Shown: positions 1-9,630, numbered from the stretch's first letter. The stretch is DNA of 64,000 bases from an uncultured Bacilli bacterium (GCA_949425635.1 CASPWD010000002.1:1-64000), one strand, 5' to 3'. Numbers and translations: made by a program. Notes: a model not told the origin generated them from the sequence alone.

Positions 1-236
1 GCGAGATAGTTGTAAATACAAAGTTAATTGAAGAATACGATGTTACAGAGAATGAAGAGTATTCTTATGTAGATTGGGAATTTGTTGCAGAATATAACGA
101 CCTAGTTATACCAATAAATCCTGATACAGGAGATAGTCAAAGTGAGTACATCAAAATACTTCTAATAAGTTTAACTATTGTATTTGTACTGATACTATTT
201 TATCTATCTGTTAATAAAAAAAGAAAAGTTATTTAA
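1..236 (+). CDS. C-terminal end of a surface protein with a sortase-like anchor (5' partial)
   Basis: The reading frame is open from base 3 and ends at a TAA at 234-236, so the start lies before the window. About 49 polar residues are followed by an N-P-D-T-G-D motif, a linker, a hydrophobic stretch of about 18 residues and a basic tail (NKKRKVI). This is the layout of a Gram-positive sorting signal: pentapeptide, membrane span, positive tail. NPxTG instead of LPxTG would suit a non-class-A sortase, which is inference. No sortase gene is in the window. The rest of the protein cannot be judged. Confidence 0.7.
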   Translation, partial: EIVVNTKLIEEYDVTENEEYSYVDWEFVAEYNDLVIPINPDTGDSQSEYIKILLISLTIVFVLILFYLSVNKKRKVI

Positions 237-251
237 TCAATTTAAGTAAAC

Positions 252-324
252 GTGGAATATATAAACATGAAATAAAACTATCAAACTACAAATACTTTAC
301 TACTAAATTCGTTATATATTCCAC
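252..324. repeat. Inverted repeat, 13-bp perfect arms
   Basis: The arm 252-264 (GTGGAATATATAA) is the exact reverse complement of 312-324, with 47 nt between. Pairing can extend outward through AAGTAA/TTACTT with one offset base. It lies after the stop of the surface-protein gene and is not followed by a T run, so it is not a plain terminator. It could be a 3' RNA-stabilising stem or the remains of a small element. Confidence 0.6.
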
Positions 325-366
325 ATTACTTATTTAAGAAAATAGAAATAATTTACGTTAAAAAAG

Positions 367-402
367 AAAGATTGTTTTCAAGTTAACAGCAATCTTTTTT
401 TT
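367..402 (+). terminator. Rho-independent terminator
   Basis: Stem AAAGATTG (367-374) with CAATCTTT (390-397), followed by a run of T. It separates the surface-protein gene from the phasin-like/UbiB operon. Confidence 0.75.
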
Positions 403-444
403 AATTGGTTAATATGATATAATTCTTATGATAGGAGAGATAGA

Positions 445-786
445 ATGAAAGAAGATTTAAAAACAATATTTTATATGGGGTTAGGAGCAATTTCTGAAAC
501 GAACGAAAAGATGAAAGAAGTAAAAGATGAACTGTATAGTAAAGGCAAAGAACTTTACGAAAAAGGAATAATCGCTAATGAAGAACTACATCGTAACATT
601 ACTGAATCAATAAAAGAAAATGTAACAATTGTAAACGTCAACACAGAAAAAACAAGTAAGGAAGATATACTAGATTCAATATCTAAATTATCAGAAAGTG
701 ATCGCAAAGAATTAATGGCATCATTAAATAAAAAAGGATGGGCTGATGTGAATAATGAAGAAAGAAAAGGTAAGAAACAATCTTAG
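445..786 (+). CDS. Phasin-like small helical protein
   Basis: A 113-aa, highly charged and probably all-helical protein. The N-terminus (MKEDLKTIFYMGLGAISETNE) and the coiled-coil-like EKMKEVKDELYSKGKELYEKG stretch resemble the phasin/PhaR-like small proteins often found beside AarF/UbiB kinases in Firmicutes. An AGGAGAG ribosome site (433-439) and a TATAAT -10 (418-423) precede it. Its end overlaps the next gene by 32 bases, so the two are probably translationally coupled. A role beside the UbiB kinase is inferred from position only. No PHA synthase is seen, so a true granule phasin is doubtful. Confidence 0.7.
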   Translation: MKEDLKTIFYMGLGAISETNEKMKEVKDELYSKGKELYEKGIIANEELHRNITESIKENVTIVNVNTEKTSKEDILDSISKLSESDRKELMASLNKKGWADVNNEERKGKKQS

Positions 787-2356
787 TGGCAAAGAACGTT
801 TATTTGAAATTCTAAATGTTTTAAAGAATCATGACGTAATAAGTGGTATAGACCCAAAAAAACTAAGAGCAATACTAGAAGATTTAGGACCTACTTACAT
901 AAAAGTTGGCCAAATATTGTCAAATCGTCCTGACATGCTTCCATCTGAATATATTGAAGAATTGAGTAAATTAAGAAGTAATGTCAATCCAATGTCTTAT
1001 CAAGAAATATTAGATATCTTAAAAGAAGAATATGACCAAAAATTATTTACTATCTTTTTATCCATTGACCGTACTCCGCTAGGAAGCGCCTCAATTGCTC
1101 AAGTTCATAAAGCTATTCTTAAAGATGGTAGTGAAGTTGTAATAAAAGTTCAAAGACAAAATATTAAAGAAACCATGATAGCTGATATTAAAGTCTTAAA
1201 AAAGGCCATTGGAATTCTCCATGTTCAAAAACTATTTAAAAACATTATTTCTTTTGATGAAGTATTAGATGAGTTGTTAAGTACAACATTAGAAGAAATG
1301 AATTTTTTAACAGAAGCTTCTCATATCGAGGAATTCACAACAATCAATAAGGAATTAAAGTACATTAAAGTTCCAAAAGTTTATAAAAATCTAACAACTG
1401 AAAAAGTTCTAGTTATGGAATATATTGACGGCTCAAATATAAGTGAAATTGATTCTTTAGAAAGTCTTGGCTATGACCTAGATGAAATAGGTATTAAATT
1501 AGCTGAAAATTATATTTATCAAGCAATTGATGTCGGATACTTTCATGCTGATCCTCATCCAAATAATATAATAATTACAGATGGTAAAATTGGTTACATT
1601 GATTTTGGAATGATGGGACGTCTTAATCATCGAAACAAAGAAATCTTAAAAAGATGTATTATCGCTATATTTAATAACGATATCAAAGAAGTCGAAAGAA
1701 ATCTTCTTATTTTAGGTGAAACAAAAGGCGATATCAATCACAATCGTTTATGCCGTGACCTTGAATTAATTCTCGATAAAAACAAAACAATGGGGATTAA
1801 AGATATTAACATAACTAAATTTGCTAATGAATTAATGAATTTATTATCTTCAAATGGGATTACTTTACCTAAAGACATAACAATGCTAGTAAGAGGAATT
1901 GTTGTCTTAGAAGGAACTTTAGAAGTAGTAAGCCCTAATATAAGTCTTCTTCAAGTGTTTGAAAATCGTGTCAAAAATATAAGTTTAAAAACAATTCTTA
2001 ATAAAGAAAATTTAACAAAAGAATTTGGTCATTCTATAAGTGCCTTAGGAAGTTTAAATCGTTTACCACAAGACCTACATGCTTTCTTTAAAAGTACTAC
2101 TCGTGGTGAAACAAAATTTAATATCGAAGTAACAGATTCGTATAAATTTTTAGATCGTTTTGAAAAGATGATTCACAGAATTGTCGTTTGTATTTTAGAT
2201 GTAGCCTTCATTATTGGTGCTGCTCTAATGGTCTCAAATGGCCTTACTACATCAGATCAAAGGTTCTTATTTTATTTATATGTTGCTGTAGGTTTCATTT
2301 TTACGGTATGGCTATTTATAAAAATGTATTTTGATAAATTAAATCGAAAAAAATAG
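755..2356 (+). CDS. AarF/UbiB (ABC1) family atypical protein kinase-like protein
   Basis: A 533-aa member of the ABC1/ADCK/UbiB family, which is linked to isoprenoid-lipid and quinone metabolism. The family's KxGQ motif is at residues 50-53 (KVGQ), the Ala/Gly-rich loop GSASIAQ at 110-116, the catalytic Lys near 131, the catalytic loop HADPHPNN at 264-271 and the metal-binding DFG at 283-285. Two C-terminal hydrophobic helices (about 475-525) fit a membrane anchor. The start lies inside the upstream phasin-like gene. The domain is complete; the substrate in this organism is unknown. Confidence 0.92.
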   Translation: MKKEKVRNNLSGKERLFEILNVLKNHDVISGIDPKKLRAILEDLGPTYIKVGQILSNRPDMLPSEYIEELSKLRSNVNPMSYQEILDILKEEYDQKLFTIFLSIDRTPLGSASIAQVHKAILKDGSEVVIKVQRQNIKETMIADIKVLKKAIGILHVQKLFKNIISFDEVLDELLSTTLEEMNFLTEASHIEEFTTINKELKYIKVPKVYKNLTTEKVLVMEYIDGSNISEIDSLESLGYDLDEIGIKLAENYIYQAIDVGYFHADPHPNNIIITDGKIGYIDFGMMGRLNHRNKEILKRCIIAIFNNDIKEVERNLLILGETKGDINHNRLCRDLELILDKNKTMGIKDINITKFANELMNLLSSNGITLPKDITMLVRGIVVLEGTLEVVSPNISLLQVFENRVKNISLKTILNKENLTKEFGHSISALGSLNRLPQDLHAFFKSTTRGETKFNIEVTDSYKFLDRFEKMIHRIVVCILDVAFIIGAALMVSNGLTTSDQRFLFYLYVAVGFIFTVWLFIKMYFDKLNRKK

Positions 2357-2372
2357 AAAGGAGTACAATGAT

Positions 2373-3446
2373 ATGGAAAGTAATAGAAGCTTATATCTTA
2401 CTATAGGTATCACTGTTTTCCTTTTTACATTTGTCGTATTTTTAATTTATTTAGTATACTGTTATGCCTACTATGATAAGAATGAAGAAAAAATATATAC
2501 AAGTATTTATAATACTCATGATTTTAACTATATATATGATAACCTATCTGATACAGGTGACTTAGACAAAGATGATTTTAATATACCAATAGATTTAATG
2601 TATAACAAAAACAATTTAAAAAACATTTATTATTCATATTATAAAGAAAGCTCTTTATTTGAGAATCTTGAAGATTTTATAAATACATATTATTATGGTG
2701 AAATTATTGTTAATAATGATGATATTGACTTTGAAAGCTATAATAAAACAACTTTAATTTCTAGAAGAGACATCAAGTACAAAAGTATTAACTTAACTAA
2801 TAGAAACAATTATGTAACCAGTATTGGTTTAAAAAAGAATGTTACTTTAAAATTAGAAAAAAATGCTGAGTTAGTTTTAGATAATAAAGAACTTTCATGT
2901 GAAGAAGATTTATGTAAAATAGATAATATATTTGGTGGTCTACATACAATTCAATATAGTTCAAACAATCACAACTATTATAGTATTATCTCTATCAAAG
3001 AAGATAATGAAATAATTGATATAAGTACTGAAGATAAGCTTGTTACTATAAAAAATACGAATTATGTACCTGATACTTCAAATAAAGAAGACAAAGTACA
3101 AAATGCAGATCTTAATATAGGGACATATAAAATAAATAAATGCTATATTGATGGCAGTTGTGCTTCTAAGAAAAAAAGCTATTTAACATTATCAGAAGAT
3201 GGCACAGCAAAGTATTATACTTATGTATCTTTCGAAGCTGCAGGTGATAGTTATTTAGGAACATATAAAATAGAAGGTAATTTCTTAATTTTATCTTTTG
3301 ATAGTCATATTTATAGTGTCTATGATTACGATACAGGTCAAACTACAGATATAGATGCTAAAGTTAATACAGAAATACGTTATAGAATAGACAATCCAAC
3401 AACATTAACTAATGATTCATATCAACTAAAATATAGTGCAGAGTAA
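2373..3446 (+). CDS. Membrane-anchored extracellular protein of unknown function
   Basis: 357 aa with one N-terminal membrane span (about residues 8-30) and no lipobox, followed by a long Asn/Asp/Tyr-rich outer region. It has two close Cys pairs (SCEEDLC and KCYIDGSC) that could form disulfides. The C-terminal third has short beta-strand-like segments. An AAAGGAG site lies 17 bases after the UbiB stop, so it is probably the third gene of that operon. No family recognised. It is similar in build to the membrane protein at 17524. Confidence 0.8.
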   Translation: MESNRSLYLTIGITVFLFTFVVFLIYLVYCYAYYDKNEEKIYTSIYNTHDFNYIYDNLSDTGDLDKDDFNIPIDLMYNKNNLKNIYYSYYKESSLFENLEDFINTYYYGEIIVNNDDIDFESYNKTTLISRRDIKYKSINLTNRNNYVTSIGLKKNVTLKLEKNAELVLDNKELSCEEDLCKIDNIFGGLHTIQYSSNNHNYYSIISIKEDNEIIDISTEDKLVTIKNTNYVPDTSNKEDKVQNADLNIGTYKINKCYIDGSCASKKKSYLTLSEDGTAKYYTYVSFEAAGDSYLGTYKIEGNFLILSFDSHIYSVYDYDTGQTTDIDAKVNTEIRYRIDNPTTLTNDSYQLKYSAE

Positions 3447-3459
3447 TTTGCACTTTTTC
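3435..3459 (+). terminator. Weak terminator hairpin over the stop codon
   Basis: AGTGCA (3435-3440) pairs with TGCACT (3449-3454), followed by TTTT. The stem is only 6 bp. Confidence 0.45.
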
Positions 3460-3509
3460 TTTTAACAAATACAATTGTATGCTATACTATTTTACAGGGA
3501 GTGATAAAA

Positions 3510-4064
3510 GTGTTTAACTATTTAAAAGGGAAAATAGATTCATATGGTCCTAATTATATATGTTTAGATAATAATGGTATTGGCTTTTTAATTTATGTTG
3601 CCAACCCATATGTATATAAAGAAGATCAAGAATATAAAGTATATATTTATAATCATATAAGGGAAGAAGAATTTACTTTATATGGTTTTAGAACAACAGA
3701 AGAAAGAGATTTGTTTTTAAGACTGATTAATGTTAAAGGAGTAGGTCCAAAGCTTGCTTTACCAATTATAGCTAGTCCAGTTGATGCAATTTATGATGCT
3801 ATTGAAAGAGAAAATATTCTTTATTTAACGAAGTTCCCAAAAGTTGGAGATAAAGTAGCACGTCAAATTATTCTTGACTTAAAAGGAAAATTAGTTCGTA
3901 ATGATGATTTATTTACAAATGATGGATTAGATGAATTAATGGCTGTTCTAGAAAGTTTAGGTTATAAAAAAGGCGATATTAAGAAAGTTTTACCAAACGT
4001 TGATGCCGGAAATCCTATTGAGCAGCAAATTAAAGATGCTTTAAAATTATTAATGAGTAGATAA
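3510..4064 (+). CDS. ruvA: Holliday junction branch migration protein RuvA
   Basis: 184 aa; RuvA tetramers bind four-way junctions and load the RuvB motor. The N-terminal OB fold begins VFNYLKGKIDS, two helix-hairpin-helix segments follow (LINVKGVGPKLA and FPKVGDKVARQI), and a C-terminal domain III binds RuvB. The GTG at 3510 is chosen because AGGGAG (3496-3501) sits 8 bases upstream and the family starts with this FxYLKG pattern; an in-frame GTG at 3501 overlaps the ribosome site. A TATACT -10 lies at 3483-3488. It is followed by a nucleotidase gene and ruvB. Confidence 0.95.
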   Translation: MFNYLKGKIDSYGPNYICLDNNGIGFLIYVANPYVYKEDQEYKVYIYNHIREEEFTLYGFRTTEERDLFLRLINVKGVGPKLALPIIASPVDAIYDAIERENILYLTKFPKVGDKVARQIILDLKGKLVRNDDLFTNDGLDELMAVLESLGYKKGDIKKVLPNVDAGNPIEQQIKDALKLLMSR

Positions 4065-4084
4065 TAACAAGTGAGGGTGATTCT

Positions 4085-4669
4085 ATGAGAATAGGAATTG
4101 ATATAGATGATACAATTTCTAATACTAATGATAAGTTAGTAGAAGAAGCTGTTAAATATGATAAGCAATATGTTAAAGGCCGTGGTTTTAAAAATAAAGA
4201 CGCTTATTCTTTTATGGAAATGTTCTATTGGACAGTTATTGATGTTGACAGTTTTTATAAAATAGCTCATAAAGGTAATTTTTATTCAACAGTTGAACCT
4301 ATTCCAAACGCTGCTGAATGTATTACAAAGTTATATGAACAAGGCGACGAGATAATTTTTATTACTAAAAGGAAGAACACTATAAAAAATCGTCATATAA
4401 CTAAGAAATGGCTAAAGAAATATGGCTTTAAATATCATAAATTAATCCTTGGTGGAGATAAAAAGGGGCAAATTTGTGAAGACAACGACATCGATATCTT
4501 TGTCGATAATGATAAGTATAATATAATTGATGCGGAAGAAAGTAATGTTAAATGCATTTTAAGAGGAACAAAGTATAATAAAAAGGAAAAAAGTTTCACT
4601 CGTATTGAAGATTGGCCAGATATTTATAATTATATAGAAGAGGTGAGAAACAGTGGCAAGAATAGTTGA
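4085..4669 (+). CDS. NT5C-like 5'-nucleotidase, HAD superfamily
   Basis: 194 aa. The N-terminus has the HAD motif I DIDDT (about residues 5-9, nucleophile and acid Asp), and a C-terminal DNDKYN segment fits motif III/IV. The whole resembles the NT5C/YqfW type of 5'(3')-deoxyribonucleotidase. These enzymes dephosphorylate nucleoside monophosphates in the cytoplasm. It sits between ruvA and ruvB and overlaps ruvB by 17 bases, so it is co-transcribed with them. A nucleotide-clearing role beside repair genes is inference. Confidence 0.8.
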   Translation: MRIGIDIDDTISNTNDKLVEEAVKYDKQYVKGRGFKNKDAYSFMEMFYWTVIDVDSFYKIAHKGNFYSTVEPIPNAAECITKLYEQGDEIIFITKRKNTIKNRHITKKWLKKYGFKYHKLILGGDKKGQICEDNDIDIFVDNDKYNIIDAEESNVKCILRGTKYNKKEKSFTRIEDWPDIYNYIEEVRNSGKNS

Positions 4670-5663
4670 TGGTTCTAAAAAAGACGACCTAGATTTCGAA
4701 GGCTCTATTAGACCAGCCTCATTGGATGAATATATAGGTCAAACAGATATTAAGGAAAACCTAGAAGTATTCATAAAAGCATGTAAAATGCGTGATGAAG
4801 TTTTGGACCATGTTTTATTATATGGACCTCCAGGTTTAGGTAAAACAACTCTTGCTCACATCATTGCTCACGAAATGGGAACGAATATTAAAACTGCATC
4901 AGGTCCCTCTATTGAAAAAAGTGGCGACCTAGCAGCAATTCTTTCTCAGTTAGAACCAGGAGATGTATTATTTATTGATGAGATTCATCGTATTCCAAGA
5001 TACATCGAAGAAATTTTATATCCAGCCATGGAGGACTTTGTATTAGACATTGTTATTTCTAATGGCGATGGTTCTTCAAGAAATTTACGTATAGATTTAC
5101 CACCATTTACTTTAGTAGGAGCAACTACTAGAGCTGGAGATATTTCAGCTCCATTACGTGACCGCTTTGGTATTACATCAAAACTAAGTTACTATACAGA
5201 AGAAGAACTATATCAAATAATCAAACGTACTAGTAAAGTTCTAAATATGCCAATTAATGAGAATGCTGCTTTAGAGCTAGCTCGTCGAAGTCGTAAAACT
5301 CCACGTATTGCCAATCGCTTATTCAAACGTGTTCGTGACTTTGCTTTAGTTTTTGAATCAAGCGAAATAGATGAAGATATAACAAAAACATCACTAAGAA
5401 GATTAAAAGTTGATGAAGATGGTCTAGATCAAATTGATATTCAATATCTAGATGCATTAATTACGAAATTTAATGGTGGCCCAGTAGGAGCTCAAACTGT
5501 TGCAACTTCAATTGGTGAAGAAGTAACAACGATTGAAGATGTTGTTGAACCTTATTTATTACAAGAAGGATTCGTTAAACGTACTCCACGTGGTCGTGTA
5601 GCAACCGAGAAGGCATACAATCATTTAAATATTGAATATGACCCAAACAGTTCTAATAAATAG
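4653..5663 (+). CDS. ruvB: Holliday junction branch migration helicase RuvB
   Basis: 336 aa, the full family length. The AAA+ motor shows Walker [10 protein letters not shown] (about residues 60-68), Walker B DEIH, the sensor/presensor stretch [10 protein letters not shown], an arginine-rich sensor 2 region ([12 protein letters not shown]), and a C-terminal winged helix ending [15 protein letters not shown]. The start is the GTG at 4653 behind AGAAGAGGTGAG. RuvB hexamers drive branch migration on RuvA-bound junctions. ruvC is not seen here. Confidence 0.97.
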   Translation: MARIVDGSKKDDLDFEGSIRPASLDEYIGQTDIKENLEVFIKACKMRDEVLDHVLLYGPPGLGKTTLAHIIAHEMGTNIKTASGPSIEKSGDLAAILSQLEPGDVLFIDEIHRIPRYIEEILYPAMEDFVLDIVISNGDGSSRNLRIDLPPFTLVGATTRAGDISAPLRDRFGITSKLSYYTEEELYQIIKRTSKVLNMPINENAALELARRSRKTPRIANRLFKRVRDFALVFESSEIDEDITKTSLRRLKVDEDGLDQIDIQYLDALITKFNGGPVGAQTVATSIGEEVTTIEDVVEPYLLQEGFVKRTPRGRVATEKAYNHLNIEYDPNSSNK

Positions 5664-5674
5664 AGCTGTTTTTT
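5646..5674 (+). terminator. Terminator of the ruvA-ruvB operon
   Basis: A 10-bp stem with one G-T pair (5646-5655 with 5661-5670), 5-nt loop, then a T run. It overlaps the ruvB stop codon. Confidence 0.85.
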
Positions 5675-5707
5675 AAAATAATATTATCAGTTCATATAAA
5701 TTTATTC

Positions 5708-5736
5708 TTGACTAAAAAATAATAAAAAATTATTAT
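5708..5736 (+). promoter_or_regulatory. Sigma-A-type promoter
   Basis: TTGACT (5708-5713), 17-bp spacer, TATTAT (5731-5736), 25 bp ahead of the next start codon. Confidence 0.8.
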
Positions 5737-5761
5737 AGTACATACAAAGAGGAGAATACTT

Positions 5762-6565
5762 ATGAAATTTATCATTACAAGAATTGACTATAATAGCGTA
5801 AAAGCTGAAGTGGAAGGATACTATCCATTAAAAGGAACCTATGAACGATTTTTTGATGAGCTTAATGGCTACATAAAGAATCCAGGATATGTAAATAGTT
5901 TAGAATATAAAGATCATACAATTTGTATAGAAAAATATGATCAAACATATGGTTATTTATTTACTGATAGTTATGTTTTGGATGGTCTTTTAGAAAGCGA
6001 CGCTCGCTTCATGGAATATTTAAATAAATTACTAGCAGAATACGAAAGTAAAAAAGACAATCTTAGACTAGCTATTGAAGAAAAGATAGAAAATAGAAAT
6101 TTTAACATGGAAGCATCTAAAGAAGCAACTCAAATATATAAAGCATATTGTGAAACTGGTGAGTTACGACCTATATCATCAGAAAAGTTAGTAAGAAGAG
6201 TAATAGAATTATTTTCGGCTAACGCATATCATATCTACACGAATATTTCTACAACTATGGAAGGGGATATTATCTTAAAACCACAAGTTTCTTTTAATAC
6301 TCCTAAGTTAAAAAAACTAAAAATAGCTACTGGAGTGAGTGGAGTAGCTACTGCAGCATTAACGATAGCAACTTTAATATTTCCAAATCCAATAACTGCG
6401 TTTTCAGGTCTAGCTACAGGTATTGGATGCTATTGTACAAATGAAAGAAAAAAAGAATCAAATAATGAAATGGCAAGAAAAACTTTAACTGAGTTAGCAG
6501 AAACATATAAAAAACTATATCCAGAAGTAGAACCAGAAGAAGGACCTAAATTAATAAAACAATAA
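5762..6565 (+). CDS. Protein of unknown function with a C-terminal hydrophobic segment
   Basis: 267 aa, monocistronic: its own promoter lies upstream and a strong terminator downstream. The first 170 residues are soluble, charged and mostly helical. Residues about 190-225 are small and hydrophobic (ATGVSGVATAALTIATLIF, then AFSGLATGIG) and may form a membrane hairpin or a glycine-rich buried helix pair. The C-terminal tail is again charged. The ribosome site AGAGGAG is at 5748-5754. No family recognised. Confidence 0.8.
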   Translation: MKFIITRIDYNSVKAEVEGYYPLKGTYERFFDELNGYIKNPGYVNSLEYKDHTICIEKYDQTYGYLFTDSYVLDGLLESDARFMEYLNKLLAEYESKKDNLRLAIEEKIENRNFNMEASKEATQIYKAYCETGELRPISSEKLVRRVIELFSANAYHIYTNISTTMEGDIILKPQVSFNTPKLKKLKIATGVSGVATAALTIATLIFPNPITAFSGLATGIGCYCTNERKKESNNEMARKTLTELAETYKKLYPEVEPEEGPKLIKQ

Positions 6566-6598
6566 TGACTATTCTACAAAATTAAACTTACTAAAAAT

Positions 6599-6629
6599 AA
6601 AGAATCAAGAAAAGTGACTTGATTCTTTT
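6599..6629 (+). terminator. Rho-independent terminator
   Basis: Perfect 11-bp stem AAAGAATCAAG (6599-6609) with CTTGATTCTTT (6618-6628), 8-nt loop, then T. Confidence 0.85.
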
Positions 6630-6684
6630 CTATTGCTATAAGTTGTCTTTTTTTGATAATATAAAAGTAAAAGTGAGTGAGATT

Positions 6685-7736
6685 ATGATAACTAAATTAA
6701 AAAGAATATTTTGCTTTATACTAGACCTAATAATTCCCTATATTATATATATATGTTTTTTTTAGAATTTGTGATGCTTCTCTTTTTTGAAAATAATAAT
6801 CTTCTAAAAAAAATAGGTTTAATAGCAATACTTATATATCCTATTATATTTTTTGTTTACCAAGTGTTCAAAAGTGACTTTATAAAGGGACAATCTATTC
6901 CCCAGAAAATGTTCAGACTGAAGTTTAATACTAAATCAAAATGGCAATTACGTATTAAAAATATTATTGACTCATTTACTTTCCCAATATCCTTTATAAC
7001 TATCCTGTTCTTTAATAAAAGTATTAGTGAACGAATTATGAAAATAGATTGCGTTGATATAGATAATAGGAAGGAAAAAGATAGTTATTACATCTTTGAA
7101 AAATTTTTGATTTACTTTTATTGCATCTGTTTTGTTCTTTTTTTATTCATCTTTAGTAGTAGAATAACAATGAATAAAGAAAAAATAACTGATGTTCTAA
7201 ATAACTCAAAAATAATCACTGAAAAAATTGGTAGTGTAGAAAAAATATCATATAGAGACTTAAAACCATTCGGTAATCAAACAGGTAAAGGGGAAATTAT
7301 TTTTAAATTAAAAGCTACCAATGAAAATGGGGAAAAGTTTATTGTAGATATTTATTATAATAGTGAAATAAATTGGTATTCAAAGTTTATAATCGAAAAT
7401 AAAGAATATGTAGCTGAACCTGAACATTTTGATTTAAATGAAACATTAAATAAATATCAAGAAATATATAATAACTTTCAAGAAAAATATAAAGATGAGT
7501 TTCAAGCAACCGAAATTAGTGGTAGAGAAGATGTAATAGAAAAAGCCGACAAATTATGGGAAAGTTTTTTTACAGAGGAACCACTTGCTGGGTTAAAGTA
7601 TAAAGTTTACTACGATAAAAATAATGATTGTTATATGGTATATGCTTACCCAGCAGATTATAATACCGTTGGTGGAGGAAGAAGATTACTTATAAAAGCA
7701 GATGGCGAAGTTATAGCAATTTGGGGTGAAAAATAA
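6685..7736 (+). CDS. RDD-family membrane protein, interrupted by a -1 frameshift in a T8 run
   Basis: The ATG at 6685 starts a frame (MITKLKRIFCFILDLIIPYI) with the family's Arg and Asp in the first helix, but it meets TAG right after eight T at 6756-6763. The frame that continues from there (ending 7736) supplies the rest of an RDD domain, including KGQSIPQKMFRLKF, further membrane spans to about residue 165, and a soluble C-terminal part of about 190 residues. One extra T, a -1 ribosomal slip or polymerase slippage on T8 would join them. Without it, translation would need TTG 6711 or ATG 6753, neither with a good ribosome site. Real disruption or sequencing error are both possible. Confidence 0.65.
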
Positions 7737-7761
7737 AAATCAGGATTTACTCCTGATTTTT
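7735..7761. terminator. Bidirectional terminator between convergent genes
   Basis: Perfect stem AAAAATCAGGA (7735-7745) with its complement at 7751-7761 and a 5-nt loop. A runs on one side and T runs on the other serve both the RDD gene and the convergent LysR gene. Confidence 0.85.
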
Positions 7762-8652
7762 TACGTCTTTCATTATCATCTCAGTCAATCTATTTGCTCC
7801 AAAACTATGATAAGAATCTTTTAATGTAATTAAAGAAAAAGGAATACTAGGTAATTCAGGTTCAGTTTTTACTACAAAGAATTCCTCTTCTTTTAAATCT
7901 CTCATTGCAAACTCTTTAGTAACTAAACCAACACCTAATCCAATTCTGACAAAGTCTTCAAGCAAATTTGCACTAGCAATTTCTAATTTAGAGGTTAATT
8001 TAATATCATATTGTTTACAAAATTCTCCAATTACTTTACGAGTAGTAGAAGGAGTCTTTGGAAGTAACAAAGGGTAGTTTTCCAAATCTTGTAAAGGAAT
8101 CGTGTTTCCCTTTAATTCTGTAAAGTGTTCACTAGACGAAATAAAGCATTGATGTAGCATTCCTACTTGTTGTATTTCTAAGTCATCATCTTCAATATCG
8201 GTTTCTTTAGCAATTAAAATATCAATTGTTCCATCTTTTAACATATTACGCATAACCTTACTAGGATCTGTAAAAATTTGAATAGTTATATTTGGATAAA
8301 GTTTATGAAATTCTTCTAAGTATTTAAGCAAAAAGATTCGACATAAAGTAGTACTGATTCCAATTCTAACAATCCCAGTTTCTAATTTTTTTAAGTTAGA
8401 AAATTGTAATTCAGCAGCTTCAAAACAATGCATTCCTTGCTTTATATGATTATATATTTCTTTACCATTGTCTGTTAAAATAACCCCGCGTTTTGTTCTA
8501 ATAAAGAGTTCTCCACCTAGTTGATTCTCCAATGTTTTTATCTGTTTAGTAACAGCTGGCTGACTTATCATAAGTCTTTGACTGGCTTTTGTAATATTTC
8601 CAACTGTTGCTACTTCATAAAAAATTCGATACAATTCAAAATTAATATTCAT
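7747..8652 (-). CDS. LysR-family transcriptional regulator
   Basis: 301 aa, normal length for the family. The N-terminal winged helix-turn-helix covers about residues 1-60 (FYEVATVGNITKASQRL, then SQPAVTKQIKTLE), followed by an effector-binding domain of periplasmic-protein fold (about 90-295). It is transcribed away from the PHP gene across a 102-bp shared promoter region, the usual position for a LysR protein that controls itself and its neighbour. An AGGAGG site precedes the ATG. The co-inducer is unknown. Confidence 0.92.
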   Translation of the reverse strand: MNINFELYRIFYEVATVGNITKASQRLMISQPAVTKQIKTLENQLGGELFIRTKRGVILTDNGKEIYNHIKQGMHCFEAAELQFSNLKKLETGIVRIGISTTLCRIFLLKYLEEFHKLYPNITIQIFTDPSKVMRNMLKDGTIDILIAKETDIEDDDLEIQQVGMLHQCFISSSEHFTELKGNTIPLQDLENYPLLLPKTPSTTRKVIGEFCKQYDIKLTSKLEIASANLLEDFVRIGLGVGLVTKEFAMRDLKEEEFFVVKTEPELPSIPFSLITLKDSYHSFGANRLTEMIMKDVKNQE

Positions 8653-8754
8653 ATATCATAACCTCCTGTTATCATAACTATGTCAAATAAGTATTTTTAT
8701 TATAATGAAAAAAGTTCTATAATTCAATATATAAAAGAAGAGGAGTAGAAGTTT
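8653..8754. promoter_or_regulatory. Divergent promoter region with a weak dyad
   Basis: TATAAT boxes at 8701-8706 and 8718-8723 face the PHP gene. Around 8670-8692 an imperfect dyad (ATAACT...AAGTAT) with T-N11-A spacing could be the LysR site. The dyad is weak and the assignment tentative. Confidence 0.35.
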
Positions 8755-9630
8755 ATGAAAAATAGTAGAGTAGATTTGCATATGCATAGCACATATTCAG
8801 ATGGTTCAAAGAGCCCAAAAGAATTAATAGATTTAGCATCGTCTAAAGGAATAAGTATGATGGCTTTAACTGATCATGATGAAATAGCTGGTTCTAAAGA
8901 ACTTATGAAATATACAGATTCAGGGATATATTTATATAGCGGAGTAGAACTTACTGCCCAAGTACAAAAAGGACGTATGCATATATTAGGTTATAATATA
9001 GATTTAGAAAATGAAAAACTAAACAATCGTATTAAACAACTAAAGAGCGATGCCATTTATAACATAATGTTATATGTCGAAGTATTAAAACATGACTTTG
9101 GAATTAAGTTACCAGAAGAGGAACTTTTAAGTATTATAAATAAAGAAGGGAATGTTGGTCGTCCTCAAATTGCAGCATTATTAATAAAACACGGATATTG
9201 TACTGAAGTAGAAGAAGCTTTTCAAAAATATCTTATAGCTGCTTATGAAAAAGTTCGTAAACTAAAACGCGGTTTAAGCAAAGAAGAATGTGTCGATTTA
9301 ATTCTTAGTGCCGATGGAATTGTTTCACTTGCTCATCCTAGTTCATTAAAGCTAACAGATCAAGAATTAGATTCAGAAATAGCCTATCTTAAATCACTTG
9401 GTATGCAATCAATTGAAGTAATACATATTAATAATAGTGAAAATCAAAGAGCTTACTACTTAGAACTAGCCAAAAAATATAATCTTTTAATATCTGGTGG
9501 TACTGATTATCATGGCCCTGAAGTAAAACCAGATGTTGAAATAGGTACAGGTCGTAATGGAAACGTTGACATCAAAGAAAACACTTTGAGTCTTACAAAA
9601 AATATTAAAAGTAGATACATGAGAAGATAA
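8755..9630 (+). CDS. PHP-domain metal-dependent phosphoesterase
   Basis: 291 aa. The PHP metal-binding signatures are present: DLHMHSTYSDG at the start, ALTDHDE near residue 40, SLAHPS near 195, and GGTDYHG near 245. This matches the YciV/RNase AM-like or 3',5'-nucleotide phosphatase group of PHP proteins, which act on phosphate ester bonds in the cytoplasm using three metals. Polymerase- or histidinol-specific parts are absent. It is expressed from its own promoter opposite the LysR gene. The exact substrate cannot be told. Confidence 0.88.
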   Translation: MKNSRVDLHMHSTYSDGSKSPKELIDLASSKGISMMALTDHDEIAGSKELMKYTDSGIYLYSGVELTAQVQKGRMHILGYNIDLENEKLNNRIKQLKSDAIYNIMLYVEVLKHDFGIKLPEEELLSIINKEGNVGRPQIAALLIKHGYCTEVEEAFQKYLIAAYEKVRKLKRGLSKEECVDLILSADGIVSLAHPSSLKLTDQELDSEIAYLKSLGMQSIEVIHINNSENQRAYYLELAKKYNLLISGGTDYHGPEVKPDVEIGTGRNGNVDIKENTLSLTKNIKSRYMRR

